Below, one piece after another: positions 43,663 to 52,454 of a stretch of 64,000 nt of DNA. Both the position numbers and the translations under genes were made by a program. Source of the stretch: Pseudomonas sediminis (lineage in GTDB: Bacteria > Pseudomonadota > Gammaproteobacteria > Pseudomonadales > Pseudomonadaceae); contig NZ_NIQU01000012.1 of assembly GCF_002741105.1 (NCBI RefSeq), forward strand, positions 62,001 through 126,000, given 5' to 3'. A model generated the notes under the pieces. It worked only from the letters and a program-made list of their open reading frames with translations, ran no database searches and was not told the DNA's origin. Each line of letters starts with the position of its first letter. The stretch's first letter is position 1.

Positions 43663-43691
43663 TTGGTTCATCTGTTAGCAAAGGCTATGCT
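43663..43691 (+). promoter_or_regulatory. Probable sigma-70 promoter of oxyR-recG
   Basis: TTGGTT (43663-43668), 17-nt spacer, TATGCT (43686-43691), 26 nt before the oxyR ATG. I looked for the four-tetranucleotide OxyR site (ATAG/CTAT at 7-nt steps) and found only scattered half sites. Confidence 0.45.
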
Positions 43692-43717
43692 TGTCGGCAA
43701 TTTAATGGATAAACACT

Positions 43718-44647
43718 ATGACCCTCACCGAACTGCGGTACATCGTCACCCTCGCCCAGGAACAGCATTTCGGCCGCGCCGCCGAGCGCTGTCACGTCAG
43801 CCAGCCTACCCTGTCGGTGGGCGTGAAGAAGCTGGAGGACGAGCTGGGCGTGCTGATCTTCGAGCGCAGCAAGAGCGCCGTGCGTCTGACCCCGGTCGGT
43901 GAAGGCATCGTCACCCAGGCGCAGAAGGTGCTGGAGCAGGCCCAGGGTATTCGCGAGCTGGCCCAGGCCGGCAAGAACCAGCTGACCGCACCGCTGAAAA
44001 TCGGCGCCATCTACACCGTCGGCCCTTATCTGTTCCCGCATCTGATTCCGCAGCTGCACCGGGTCGCCCCGGACATGCCGCTGTACATCGAGGAAAACTT
44101 CACCCATATCCTGCGCGACAAACTGCGCACCGGTGAACTCGACGCCATCATCATCGCCCTGCCGTTCCACGAGGCCGATGTACTGACCAAGCCTCTGTAC
44201 GACGAACCGTTCTACGCTCTGCTGCCGACCGGCCACCCGTGGGCGGCGATGGAGACCATCGACACCAAGCTGCTCAACGACAAGAGCCTGCTGCTGCTAG
44301 GCGAAGGCCACTGCTTCCGCGACCAGGTATTGGAGGCCTGTCCGACCCTGCGCAAGGGCGGTGATGACCACGGCAAGCACACCACCGTGGAGTCCAGCTC
44401 GCTGGAGACCATCCGCCACATGGTCGCCTCCGGCCTTGGCGTATCGATCCTGCCGTTCTCGGCAGTCGACAGCCACCACTATGCACCCGGCGTGATCGAA
44501 GTCCGTCCTCTCAGCGCGCCGGTGCCGTTCCGTACCGTGGCCATCGCCTGGCGCGCCAGCTTCCCGCGACCCAACGCCATTGAAGTGCTGGCCGACTCCA
44601 TCCGCCTCTGCTCGGTCGCCCGCAGTCCGCAGACCAAGGCAGTCTGA
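43718..44647 (+). CDS. oxyR: Hydrogen peroxide sensor OxyR
   Basis: OxyR is a LysR-type activator of catalase, alkyl hydroperoxide reductase and other peroxide defences. The 309-residue protein has the N-terminal winged helix (LRYIVTLAQEQHFGRAAERC) and the two redox cysteines C199 and C208 in GHCFRDQVLEAC, at the same numbers as in E. coli. The nearby recG start (8 nt after the stop) makes oxyR-recG an operon, as described for P. aeruginosa. Confidence 0.97.
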   Translation: MTLTELRYIVTLAQEQHFGRAAERCHVSQPTLSVGVKKLEDELGVLIFERSKSAVRLTPVGEGIVTQAQKVLEQAQGIRELAQAGKNQLTAPLKIGAIYTVGPYLFPHLIPQLHRVAPDMPLYIEENFTHILRDKLRTGELDAIIIALPFHEADVLTKPLYDEPFYALLPTGHPWAAMETIDTKLLNDKSLLLLGEGHCFRDQVLEACPTLRKGGDDHGKHTTVESSSLETIRHMVASGLGVSILPFSAVDSHHYAPGVIEVRPLSAPVPFRTVAIAWRASFPRPNAIEVLADSIRLCSVARSPQTKAV

Positions 44648-44655
44648 GGCCAACA

Positions 44656-46731
44656 GTGGGCGAGCTGGCAGCGGTTTCCGTCACCGCGCTCAAAGGCGTA
44701 GGCGCCGCCCTGGCCGAGAAACTGGCCAAGGTCGGCCTGGAAAACCTGCAGGATGTGCTGTTCCACCTGCCGCTGCGCTACCAGGATCGCACGCGCATCA
44801 CCCCCATCGGCGCACTGCGCCCGGGGCAGGATGCGGTGGTCGAAGGCATCGTTGCCGGCGCCGATGTGGTCATGGGCCGGCGGCGCAGCCTGCTGGTGCG
44901 CCTGCAGGACGGTAGCGGCACGCTGAGCCTGCGCTTCTTTCACTTCAGCCAGGCGCAGAAGGACGGCCTCAAGCGCGGCACCGCCCTGCGCTGCTACGGT
45001 GAAGTGCGCCCCGGCGCCACTGGCCTGGAAATCTACCACCCGGAGTACCGCGCACAGAGCGGCGACGAGCCTGCCCCAGTGGAGCAGAGCCTGACGCCTA
45101 TCTACCCGACCACCGAAGGTTTGACCCAACAGCGCCTGCGCCAGCTCAGTCAGCAGGCACTCGCGCGCCTTGGCCCACGCAGCCTGCCGGACTGGCTGCC
45201 CGAGGAGTTGGCCCGCGACTATCGTCTGGCGCCCTTGGACGAGGCCATCCGTTATCTGCACCGGCCACCGCCGGACGCCGATGTCGAGGAACTCGCCGAG
45301 GGCCGTCATTGGGCTCAGCACCGCCTGGCCTTCGAAGAACTGTTGACTCATCAGCTGTCCCTGCAGCGTCTGCGCGAACAGGTACGCGCCCAGCAGGCAC
45401 CCGCCCTGCCGCCGGCGAAGAAGCTACCGCAACAGTACCTGCAGAACCTCGGTTTCGCCCCGACTGGCGCACAGCAGCGCGTGGGCGCCGAGATCGCCTA
45501 CGACCTGGCGCAGAGCGAACCGATGCTGCGTCTGGTGCAGGGTGATGTCGGCGCCGGCAAGACGGTGGTCGCGGCACTGGCTGCGCTACAAGCACTGGAG
45601 GCCGGCTATCAGGTGGCGCTGATGGCGCCGACCGAAATCCTCGCCGAGCAGCACTTTCTAAACTTCAGCAAATGGCTGGCACCGCTTGGCCTGGAAGTCG
45701 CCTGGCTGGCCGGCAAGCTCAAGGGCAAGGCACGCGCCGCTGCTCTGGAGCAGATTGCCGGCGGCTGCCCGATGGTGGTCGGCACCCATGCCCTGTTCCA
45801 GGACGAAGTGAAGTTCAAGCGCCTGGCCCTGGTGATCATCGACGAGCAGCACCGCTTCGGTGTGCAGCAACGCCTGGCCCTACGCCAAAAAGGCATCGAC
45901 GGACGCCTCAGCCCGCACCAGTTGATCATGACTGCCACGCCCATCCCCCGCACCCTGGCGATGAGCGCCTACGCCGACCTGGACACCTCGATCCTCGACG
46001 AACTGCCGCCAGGGCGTACACCGGTCAACACCCTGGTGATCGCCGACAGCCGCCGCATCGAGGTGGTCGAGCGCGTACGCAATGCTTGCCAGCAGGGGCG
46101 CCAGGCGTACTGGGTATGCACCCTGATCGAAGAATCCGAAGAACTTACCTGCCAGGCCGCCGAAACCAGCTTCGAGGAGCTTTCCGCGGCACTGGGCGAG
46201 CTGCGCGTCGGGCTGATCCACGGGCGCATGAAACCGGCCGAGAAGGCCGCGGTGATGGATGAGTTCAAGCAGGGCAAGCTGCAGTTGCTGGTGGCGACCA
46301 CGGTGATCGAGGTGGGCGTCGATGTGCCCAACGCCAGCCTGATGATCATCGAGAACCCCGAACGCCTCGGCCTGGCACAGCTGCACCAATTGCGCGGCCG
46401 AGTCGGTCGCGGTAGCGCCGCCAGCCATTGCGTGTTGCTCTACCATGCGCCGTTGTCGCAGCTTGGCCGCGAGCGCCTGGCCATCATGCGCGAGACCACC
46501 GACGGTTTCATCATCGCCGAGAAGGACCTCGAGCTGCGCGGCCCCGGTGAAATGCTCGGCACCCGGCAGACCGGTCTGCTGCAGTTCAAGGTCGCCGACC
46601 TGATGCGCGATGCCGACCTGCTGCCCGCTGTACGCGATGCCGCGCAGGCACTTTTGGAACATTGGCCACAACATGTGGCTCCATTGTTGGAACGCTGGTT
46701 GCGTCACGGCCAGCAATACGGTCAAGTGTGA
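44656..46731 (+). CDS. recG: ATP-dependent DNA helicase RecG
   Basis: RecG reverses stalled forks and processes branched recombination intermediates. The 691-residue protein has the N-terminal wedge/OB domain (about 1-200), then superfamily 2 helicase motifs: Walker A GDVGAGKTVVA (near 296), DEQH box IIDEQHRFGVQQR, TATPIPRTLA, and the C-terminal QLRGRVGRG motif VI with the TRG segment after it. It starts at a GTG (44656), 8 nt after oxyR. Confidence 0.97.
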   Translation: MGELAAVSVTALKGVGAALAEKLAKVGLENLQDVLFHLPLRYQDRTRITPIGALRPGQDAVVEGIVAGADVVMGRRRSLLVRLQDGSGTLSLRFFHFSQAQKDGLKRGTALRCYGEVRPGATGLEIYHPEYRAQSGDEPAPVEQSLTPIYPTTEGLTQQRLRQLSQQALARLGPRSLPDWLPEELARDYRLAPLDEAIRYLHRPPPDADVEELAEGRHWAQHRLAFEELLTHQLSLQRLREQVRAQQAPALPPAKKLPQQYLQNLGFAPTGAQQRVGAEIAYDLAQSEPMLRLVQGDVGAGKTVVAALAALQALEAGYQVALMAPTEILAEQHFLNFSKWLAPLGLEVAWLAGKLKGKARAAALEQIAGGCPMVVGTHALFQDEVKFKRLALVIIDEQHRFGVQQRLALRQKGIDGRLSPHQLIMTATPIPRTLAMSAYADLDTSILDELPPGRTPVNTLVIADSRRIEVVERVRNACQQGRQAYWVCTLIEESEELTCQAAETSFEELSAALGELRVGLIHGRMKPAEKAAVMDEFKQGKLQLLVATTVIEVGVDVPNASLMIIENPERLGLAQLHQLRGRVGRGSAASHCVLLYHAPLSQLGRERLAIMRETTDGFIIAEKDLELRGPGEMLGTRQTGLLQFKVADLMRDADLLPAVRDAAQALLEHWPQHVAPLLERWLRHGQQYGQV

Positions 46732-46822
46732 ACCTGTTCACAGGACAACCGTCGCCACGAACCTTTGCGCAAATCCTCGCTGGTTATACTCCGGGGCACA
46801 TGCGCCAACGCTGGATATCGAT

Positions 46823-48229
46823 ATGACTGAAGCCGCCCTCGCCGCCAACGCCACTGCACAAGCACCCGCTGTGATTGTGCAACTGCTGGAGAAACTCGCC
46901 GTACCATACCAGGTATGCGCGGAGCGACCGGGTCAGCCAAGCGAGGCACGCCTGCAGGCCGTGCTGGTGGACGACGCCATCGGCGCCCTGCTGGTGCTCT
47001 ACCCGCGTAGCCACATGCTCGATCTGTCGCGTCTGGCCGAACTGACTGGGCGCCAGCTCACCGCGGTCAAACCGGAGCGCCTGGAGCGCATGCTCGGCAA
47101 GCACAATCTGGCCGCCCTGCCCGGCTTGCCGCCGCTGACCAGCTCGCCCTGCCTGTACGAAGAACGCCTTCTGCAGGTGCCCAGCCTGCTGATCGAGTCC
47201 GGCCAGCCTGGCGTATTGCTGGAAATCCCCACCGAAGCCTTCAAGGCGCTGCTGAGCAAGGCCAGCGCCGCGCGTTTCGGTGAGCCGGTCAGTGCGATCA
47301 GACCGAACCTCGATCGCCCGCATGATGACCGCGCGGAAATCACCCAGGCCGTGCAGGCCTTTACCGCACGCCGCATCCAACAGCGCCTGGAAGAAACCAT
47401 CGAGATTCCGCCGCTGCCGGAAACCGCACAGAAGATCATCAAGCTGCGCGTCGACCCCAACGCCACAGTGGACGACATCACCGGCGTGGTCGAGACCGAT
47501 CCCGCGCTGGCAGCCCAGGTGGTCAGCTGGGCAGCCTCGCCCTACTACGCCGCGCCCGGCAAGATTCGCTCGGTGGAAGATGCCATCGTCCGCGTACTGG
47601 GCTTCGACCTGGTGATCAACCTGGCTCTCGGCCTGGCATTGGGCAAGACCCTGAGCCTGCCCAAGGATCAGCCGCAGCACGCCACACCCTACTGGCAGCA
47701 AGCGATCTATACCGCCGCAGTGATCGAAGGCCTGACCCGCGCCATGCCGCGCGCGCAGCGCCCTGAAGCCGGCCTGACCTACCTGGCCGGCTTGCTGCAC
47801 AACTTCGGTTATCTGGTGCTCGCGCACGTCTTCCCACCGCACTTCTCGCTGATCTGCCGCCACCTGGAGGTCAACCCGCACCTGTCTGCCGGGTACATCG
47901 AGCAGCACCTGCTGGGCATCACTCGCGAGCAGATCGGTGCCTGGCTGATGCGCCATTGGGATATGCCGGAAGAGCTATCCAGCGCCCTGCGCTTTCAGCA
48001 CGACCCATCTTATGCCGGCGACAGCGCGGCCTTCCCCAACCTGGTGTGCCTGGCCGTCAGCCTGCTGCGCAACCGGGGTATCGGTGCCGGGCCGCAGAGC
48101 GAGATTCCTGATGAGCTGTTCGAGGCCCTGGGGCTGAGCCGGGAAAAAGCCGAGGACGCAGTGAGCAAGGTGCTCAGCGCCGAGGTCGCCTTGCGTGAGC
48201 TGGCAGCGCAGTATCAGCAGCCGCAATGA
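46823..48229 (+). CDS. YbaK-like domain fused to HDOD domain
   Basis: The 468-residue protein has an N-terminal domain like YbaK/prolyl-tRNA deacylases (about 10-160; VIVQLLEKLAVPYQVCAERP, MLDLSRLAELTGRQL) and an HDOD signalling domain (about 200-415; IPPLPETAQKIIKLRVDPNA, AGLLHNFGYLVLAHVFPP). HDOD proteins often affect motility, biofilm or stress regulation, but a role for this one is not established. It follows recG in other Pseudomonas too. The start at 46823 is the first Met of the YbaK-like region; a weak GGATAT serves as site. Confidence 0.85.
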   Translation: MTEAALAANATAQAPAVIVQLLEKLAVPYQVCAERPGQPSEARLQAVLVDDAIGALLVLYPRSHMLDLSRLAELTGRQLTAVKPERLERMLGKHNLAALPGLPPLTSSPCLYEERLLQVPSLLIESGQPGVLLEIPTEAFKALLSKASAARFGEPVSAIRPNLDRPHDDRAEITQAVQAFTARRIQQRLEETIEIPPLPETAQKIIKLRVDPNATVDDITGVVETDPALAAQVVSWAASPYYAAPGKIRSVEDAIVRVLGFDLVINLALGLALGKTLSLPKDQPQHATPYWQQAIYTAAVIEGLTRAMPRAQRPEAGLTYLAGLLHNFGYLVLAHVFPPHFSLICRHLEVNPHLSAGYIEQHLLGITREQIGAWLMRHWDMPEELSSALRFQHDPSYAGDSAAFPNLVCLAVSLLRNRGIGAGPQSEIPDELFEALGLSREKAEDAVSKVLSAEVALRELAAQYQQPQ

Positions 48230-48294
48230 GCGGCTGCTAATTCTCTAACCCTCGAGGATGGGCTGCTCGCTCGCACCGAGCGGCCAACGCAGCC

Positions 48295-49047
48295 TTACAA
48301 CTTGCCCGCCGTCTTGCGCAGCTTCTCCCGACGCTCGGCGAACAGCTGCGGCACCACTTCCAGGCTGATGGCGAGCAGTTGGCTGACACTGGAATGCTCG
48401 TAGAGCGCCGCATACTCGGCGAGTTGATCGCTGGGCATCTGCCGGTAGGCATAGAACATGAAGGTTTCCACCGCCTGCTCGCTGGACTGGCGGATGGCAT
48501 CCGCCTGCTTTTGCGTCTGCGCCTGCAGTTCGGCCTCGCTGAGATTCTCGCCCCGCGCCTTTAGTGCCAACAATGCCTGGGTCTTGCCGACTTCATAACG
48601 CAGCAGGCTGGCCAGTTCGGTTGTACGCGCGGCCGCATCGAGACGCTTGACCAGGTCAAGACGCGCACCTCGTGGCGGCTGTTCCTGCAGGCGCTGACGG
48701 TATTCAGCCAGGCCTTCGGGCTGCTCACCGACGGCACGCTCGGCAGCGGTGAAGCGCTGCGCCAGGGGGCTATCGAGGCGCTCGCGAGCCTGCTCACCCT
48801 GCACGGCATCGAAGCGGGCCCCGACGCGTTTGGCCAGGTCCAGACAAAAAGCCTCACCAGCGAACAACTCAGCGATGCGCTTCTGTTCGGCTTCATCCTG
48901 GCCGCGCTGCACCAATGGCGCGCTCTGCTCGCAGAGCAGATGGATACCGGCGAGTTCGAACAGTGGTAACAGGGTTTTGGCAGACGCCGACTCGGCCCGT
49001 GCGGTGGTGGCGGCCAGCAACAGCAGAGGTAACAGGAAAAGACGCAT
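48295..49047 (-). CDS. Exported helical protein of unknown function
   Basis: The 250-residue protein has a signal peptide (1-18, cut near ARA-ES). The mature part is mainly helical and charged, with the conserved-looking TFMFYAYRQMPSDQLAEYAALYEH stretch near residues 195-218, resembling DUF2059-type periplasmic proteins. Its two Cys (LLCEQSAPL and AFCLDLAK) could form a disulfide. No function can be assigned. It converges on the YbaK-HDOD gene. Confidence 0.7.
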   Translation of the reverse strand: MRLFLLPLLLLAATTARAESASAKTLLPLFELAGIHLLCEQSAPLVQRGQDEAEQKRIAELFAGEAFCLDLAKRVGARFDAVQGEQARERLDSPLAQRFTAAERAVGEQPEGLAEYRQRLQEQPPRGARLDLVKRLDAAARTTELASLLRYEVGKTQALLALKARGENLSEAELQAQTQKQADAIRQSSEQAVETFMFYAYRQMPSDQLAEYAALYEHSSVSQLLAISLEVVPQLFAERREKLRKTAGKL

Positions 49048-49129
49048 GGTCAGGCTTTCCACAGGAACGTGCCTGGAAGCCTAACCAAAGCGTGGCGTCG
49101 CGGCCAGCCGCGACGCGCATCAGTGCTGA

Positions 49130-49525
49130 TCAGGCAGCCTTTTTCGGCGCCTCGGTCTTCTTCTTCGGCACCAAGTACTTGGTCAGGCCCTGGAACCACA
49201 TGACCAGCGCCGGGTTGCCCTGGATCTGGATGTCCTTGTTCTGGATGCCCTGCATGAAGGCCAGCTGCTTGTTCTTCGCGGTCATGGTTGCGAAGCCGTA
49301 GGCGCCATCCTTGAAACCGATGGCGAACGCGGGGTCCTTGGCGGTACCGCGCTTGCTGGTGACGCGTTGCCCAGCAACGATGAAGTGGCGTGCGACCTTG
49401 CCGTCAAGGGTGTGCAGTTGGAAGACCATATCGCGACCTTCGAGCTGCTGGCGGAACGCCGGATTTTCACGACTGGCCTTGGCCATCAGGCGGCCCAGCA
49501 TCCACAGAAGAAAACGGAATTTCAT
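49130..49525 (-). CDS. SCP2-like lipid-binding helper protein
   Basis: The 131-residue protein reads like an SCP2 sterol-carrier fold (VFQLHTLDGKVARHFIVAG, DPAFAIGFKDGAYGFATM, ALVMWFQGLTKYLVPKK). Such proteins bind lipids; some, such as UbiJ, support ubiquinone synthesis. The C-terminal tail is lysine-rich (PKKKTEAPKKAA). The start at 49525 is the first in-frame Met after a GAGAG site. A gene of this type lies between the HDOD gene and hup in other Pseudomonas. Confidence 0.65.
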   Translation of the reverse strand: MKFRFLLWMLGRLMAKASRENPAFRQQLEGRDMVFQLHTLDGKVARHFIVAGQRVTSKRGTAKDPAFAIGFKDGAYGFATMTAKNKQLAFMQGIQNKDIQIQGNPALVMWFQGLTKYLVPKKKTEAPKKAA

Positions 49526-49644
49526 GCACAGGCTCTCGTGATCGAAGATGATGGCCGCGCATTGTAGTGATTTTCTTGCAGGACTACAGCCCATCTAAAG
49601 CATGGCTGTATCTGCCAATTTCGCAGCCTGGCTGCGCAAGGGGA

Positions 49645-49669
49645 ACCCGGAGCCGAGCGGCTCCGGGTA
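49645..49669. terminator. GC-rich hairpin downstream of hupA
   Basis: ACCCGGAGCC, loop GAG, and its near complement CGGCTCCGGGT form a strong stem just after the hupA stop on the minus strand. There is no T-run, so it may stabilise the mRNA rather than terminate. Confidence 0.5.
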
Positions 49670-49675
49670 GCGGGC

Positions 49676-49948
49676 TCAGTTGACCGCGTCTTTCAGGGAC
49701 TTGCCCGGTTTGAAGGCGACGGTGTTGCTGGCCTTGATCTTCACCGGCTGACCGGTCTGCGGGTTCTTACCAGTACGGGCGCCACGGTGGCGTTGGACGA
49801 AAGTACCGAAGCCAACCAGGGTCACACTGTCCTTGCGGTTCAGTGCACCGGTGATTTCTTCCAGTACGGCGTTGAGTACACGATTGGCCTGATCCTTGGT
49901 CAGATCAGCCTTTTCGGCGATGGCGGCGGCGAGTTCCGGTTTACGCAT
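49676..49948 (-). CDS. hupA: Nucleoid protein HU
   Basis: The 90-residue protein MRKPELAAAIAEKADLTKDQ with GFGTFVQRHRGARTGKNPQTG and VAFKPGKSLKDAVN is an HU-type DNA-bending protein; the RTGKNPQTG arm inserts its proline into the minor groove. The start at 49948 has AAAGAGG upstream. Pseudomonas carries more than one HU gene, so the suffix A rests on gene position only. Confidence 0.92.
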   Translation of the reverse strand: MRKPELAAAIAEKADLTKDQANRVLNAVLEEITGALNRKDSVTLVGFGTFVQRHRGARTGKNPQTGQPVKIKASNTVAFKPGKSLKDAVN

Positions 49949-50136
49949 AATTGCCTCTTTGACGGTTTTTTGTTGTTGTGTCCGTGCTGTCCTTCCAGAA
50001 CAGCGCCCAAGGCGCCGCAACAGCTCTGCGCTGCGGCAGACCCTTGGGAGAATGGCATGCCGCATCGCACTGCGCCAGTGTCGCCAGCCACTTTAACCAG
50101 GCAATTTCGTGGCGTATCCGACAGAACGACAGGCAA

Positions 50137-51285
50137 TCATGCCAGTAGCGCTGGTAATTCCTTGTTCAGTGCCAGTTTCTCCTGCACCGCGGCGCCGGTC
50201 AGCGCATAGCCGAGCAGCGCCCCAGAGGCCTCGCGGCAGAGCGCCTTGATGTCGCTGCCGGTGCCTTCAACCGTCCATTCACCCTGGCTGCCACGCGGCG
50301 GTGGCGAGACCACCAACGGGCATGCCGGCGTCTTTACCGTCACCGGCATCGGTCCGTAGCTGACCGCCGTGGGCTCACCAGCCAGGGTCTTGGCCAGGGC
50401 CCGGGCACACGCCATCAGCGGCATGACGTAGAGCAGATTGAGACCCTCGACCTCGGCGCAATCGCCCAGGGCATAGATGTTGGCGTGCGAGGTGCGCAGC
50501 TGGCGGTCAACCATCACCCCACGATTGATGTCGAGACCGGCGGCCGCAGCGAGCGCGGTGCGCGGGCGCAGACCCACAGCCGAGACCACTGCATCGCACT
50601 GGATCAGGCTGCCGTCGGACAGCGAGGCCTGCAGCGCGTCCCCCTGGCGGTCGAGACTCGCCAGCACCGGGCCGAGATGGAAACGTACCCCCAGCCCCTC
50701 CAGACCGGCTTGTACGGCAGAGGCCGCCGCCGAATGCAGCAGGCCGGGCATCACCTGCTCGCAGGGTGCCAGCAGCTCTACCTCATAGCCGCCGGCACTG
50801 AGGTCGTTGGCAAACTCGCAACCAATCAGCCCGGCGCCGAGGATCAATACCCGACGCTTGCCGGCCACGGCGCTGCGAAAGCGCGCGTAGTCTTCCAGGT
50901 CATTGATCGGAAACAGTGCATCCTGGGCATCACCCTCTACCGGGACGCGAATAGGCTCGGCGCCCCAGGCCAGTACCAGGTCGCGGTATGGCACGGCTTC
51001 TTCACCGATCCACAAGCGTTTGTGGCCGGGGTCGATTCCGGTGATACGGGTATGGGTGCGAATTTCCGCGTTGAGCTGCTCGGCCATGGCTCCAGCTTCG
51101 GCCATGGCCAGACCGTCGGCGTCCTTGTTCTTGCCGAAACCGGTGGACAGCATCGGCTTGGAGTAGGAGCGGCCGTCGTCAGCGGTGATCAGCAGCAGAG
51201 GCGTTTGGGTGTCTAGCTTGCGCCATTCCTTGGCCAGGTTATAGCCGGCCAGGCCGGTGCCGATGATGACGACGGGTGCACTCAT
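50137..51285 (-). CDS. rubB: Rubredoxin-NAD(+) reductase
   Basis: This FAD enzyme transfers electrons from NADH to rubredoxin, for alkane hydroxylase or oxidative-stress functions. The 382-residue protein has FAD motif VVIIGTGLAGYNLAKEWRKL (4-23), the NAD motif RVLILGAGLIGCEFANDL (about 145-162) and NIYALGDCAEVEG. The start at 51285 has GAGGAAAG upstream. In P. aeruginosa two rubredoxin genes lie next to rubB; none is present here, where an outer-membrane protein gene is the neighbour. Confidence 0.92.
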   Translation of the reverse strand: MSAPVVIIGTGLAGYNLAKEWRKLDTQTPLLLITADDGRSYSKPMLSTGFGKNKDADGLAMAEAGAMAEQLNAEIRTHTRITGIDPGHKRLWIGEEAVPYRDLVLAWGAEPIRVPVEGDAQDALFPINDLEDYARFRSAVAGKRRVLILGAGLIGCEFANDLSAGGYEVELLAPCEQVMPGLLHSAAASAVQAGLEGLGVRFHLGPVLASLDRQGDALQASLSDGSLIQCDAVVSAVGLRPRTALAAAAGLDINRGVMVDRQLRTSHANIYALGDCAEVEGLNLLYVMPLMACARALAKTLAGEPTAVSYGPMPVTVKTPACPLVVSPPPRGSQGEWTVEGTGSDIKALCREASGALLGYALTGAAVQEKLALNKELPALLA

Positions 51286-51443
51286 GCGCTCTTTCCTCAC
51301 GATGAAAACGACGCGACGACCCACCGGCCGCCGCCCCAGATAGCGGGATGACACCCTACTGGATCAGGTACGCGCTGGCCAGATGAGGCTCAGTCAGCCA
51401 TTCGGAGGTTAGGGGAAAGATGCAGTGCGGCAATCAGGGTGGA

Positions 51444-51471
51444 CCGCCTGGCAGGCCAGGCGGTCCAGGTG
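51444..51471. terminator. Hairpin after the outer-membrane protein gene
   Basis: GGACCGCCTGGC, a 3-nt loop and GCCAGGCGGTCC-like sequence form a near-perfect 11-bp stem just downstream of the minus-strand outer-membrane protein gene. There is no clear T-run. Confidence 0.45.
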
Positions 51472-51475
51472 GCGC

Positions 51476-52231
51476 TTAGAACGCCAGGCCTACGCGCAGG
51501 CCGACTTGCTCCTGCTTGAGCTTGCTGCGCTCGGCAACAGCACTATTGCTGTCGAGCTCATAGCGGGTCTGGGTGTAGTACAGGCTGGTGCTGATCGGCA
51601 GGCTATTGATGCCCTTGTTCCACAGCACGGTCAGCTCGCCGTAAGGATTGACCTTGTCCTTGAGGTCCACGGAGTCGCTGTCGCCATCGACCTTCAGACG
51701 CGCTTCGGAGTTGATGGAGTAGCGTGCCCCCACTTCCAGGCGCAGGGTGTAGTCAGGCGTCAGGTAGTTGTAGCCGAGGCCAGCCTTGGCGAAGGGCGAC
51801 TTGCTGGTCAGCTTGACGTTGCTGTCGAGCGGGCCGACGTTGTCCTGCTCGATACGGCCCCAGTCGTAACCACCACCGACGATCACGTCGACGTAATTGT
51901 TGGTGCTCAGCGCGGCACGCAGACCGAGGTCGATGTCGGCACGTGCGGACTTGTATTCCACATCGTCCTTGTCACGGTATTGGCCTTCGATCCCCGCCTG
52001 GTAGATGAAGCCCTCCTGCCCGGTCAGCTTGTTACCGAAGTGGTAGAACAGGCCGCCCTGGTTGAGGCGCTCCTTGTCGCTTTCATCGTCCACGGTGAGC
52101 TTGTACTGGTTGTGCGAAGCGATGACACCGAAGGTCGAGATTGGGTCGGTGACCGAGTCTGCATAGGCCTGCGAGGCGCCCGCCAGGCAAAGGGCGAGTG
52201 TTGCTTTGGGGGTTATGCTGGACAGCTGCAT
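51476..52231 (-). CDS. Outer-membrane beta-barrel protein
   Basis: The 251-residue protein has a signal peptide (1-25, cut at AYA-DS) and a mature part of alternating hydrophobic/polar strands (YVDVIVGGGYDWGRIEQDN; YTLRLEVGARYSINSEARL) ending in GLRVGLAF, with the C-terminal aromatic residue needed for outer-membrane insertion. This points to a small barrel of about eight to ten strands. The role is unknown. AAGGAAA precedes the ATG. A longer in-frame start at 52351 is not supported. Confidence 0.8.
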   Translation of the reverse strand: MQLSSITPKATLALCLAGASQAYADSVTDPISTFGVIASHNQYKLTVDDESDKERLNQGGLFYHFGNKLTGQEGFIYQAGIEGQYRDKDDVEYKSARADIDLGLRAALSTNNYVDVIVGGGYDWGRIEQDNVGPLDSNVKLTSKSPFAKAGLGYNYLTPDYTLRLEVGARYSINSEARLKVDGDSDSVDLKDKVNPYGELTVLWNKGINSLPISTSLYYTQTRYELDSNSAVAERSKLKQEQVGLRVGLAF

Positions 52232-52454
52232 GACGATTTCCTTGGCAATGAGTGGATAACGCCGCCCACCGGGAGGTGGGACGCAAGTACCTAGACTTGC
52301 GATGCAGGGAGTCATTCGGCAAACCTGACGAGCGGTCTCGAAACTGAACAAGCCCTGAACAGGCCTGGATCCGAGGGAGAAATGTTGACCGGATAGACAG
52401 CCCGTTTTGAGCCTCTGCGCAGAGAGAGGCGCCTTCAGTTGGCGCCTTGCGGAC

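Noticed and set aside
43631..43717. OxyR autoregulatory site before oxyR
   Set aside because: Only ATAG at 43635 and CTAT at 43651 are seen, not at the 7-nt steps required for the four half-sites.
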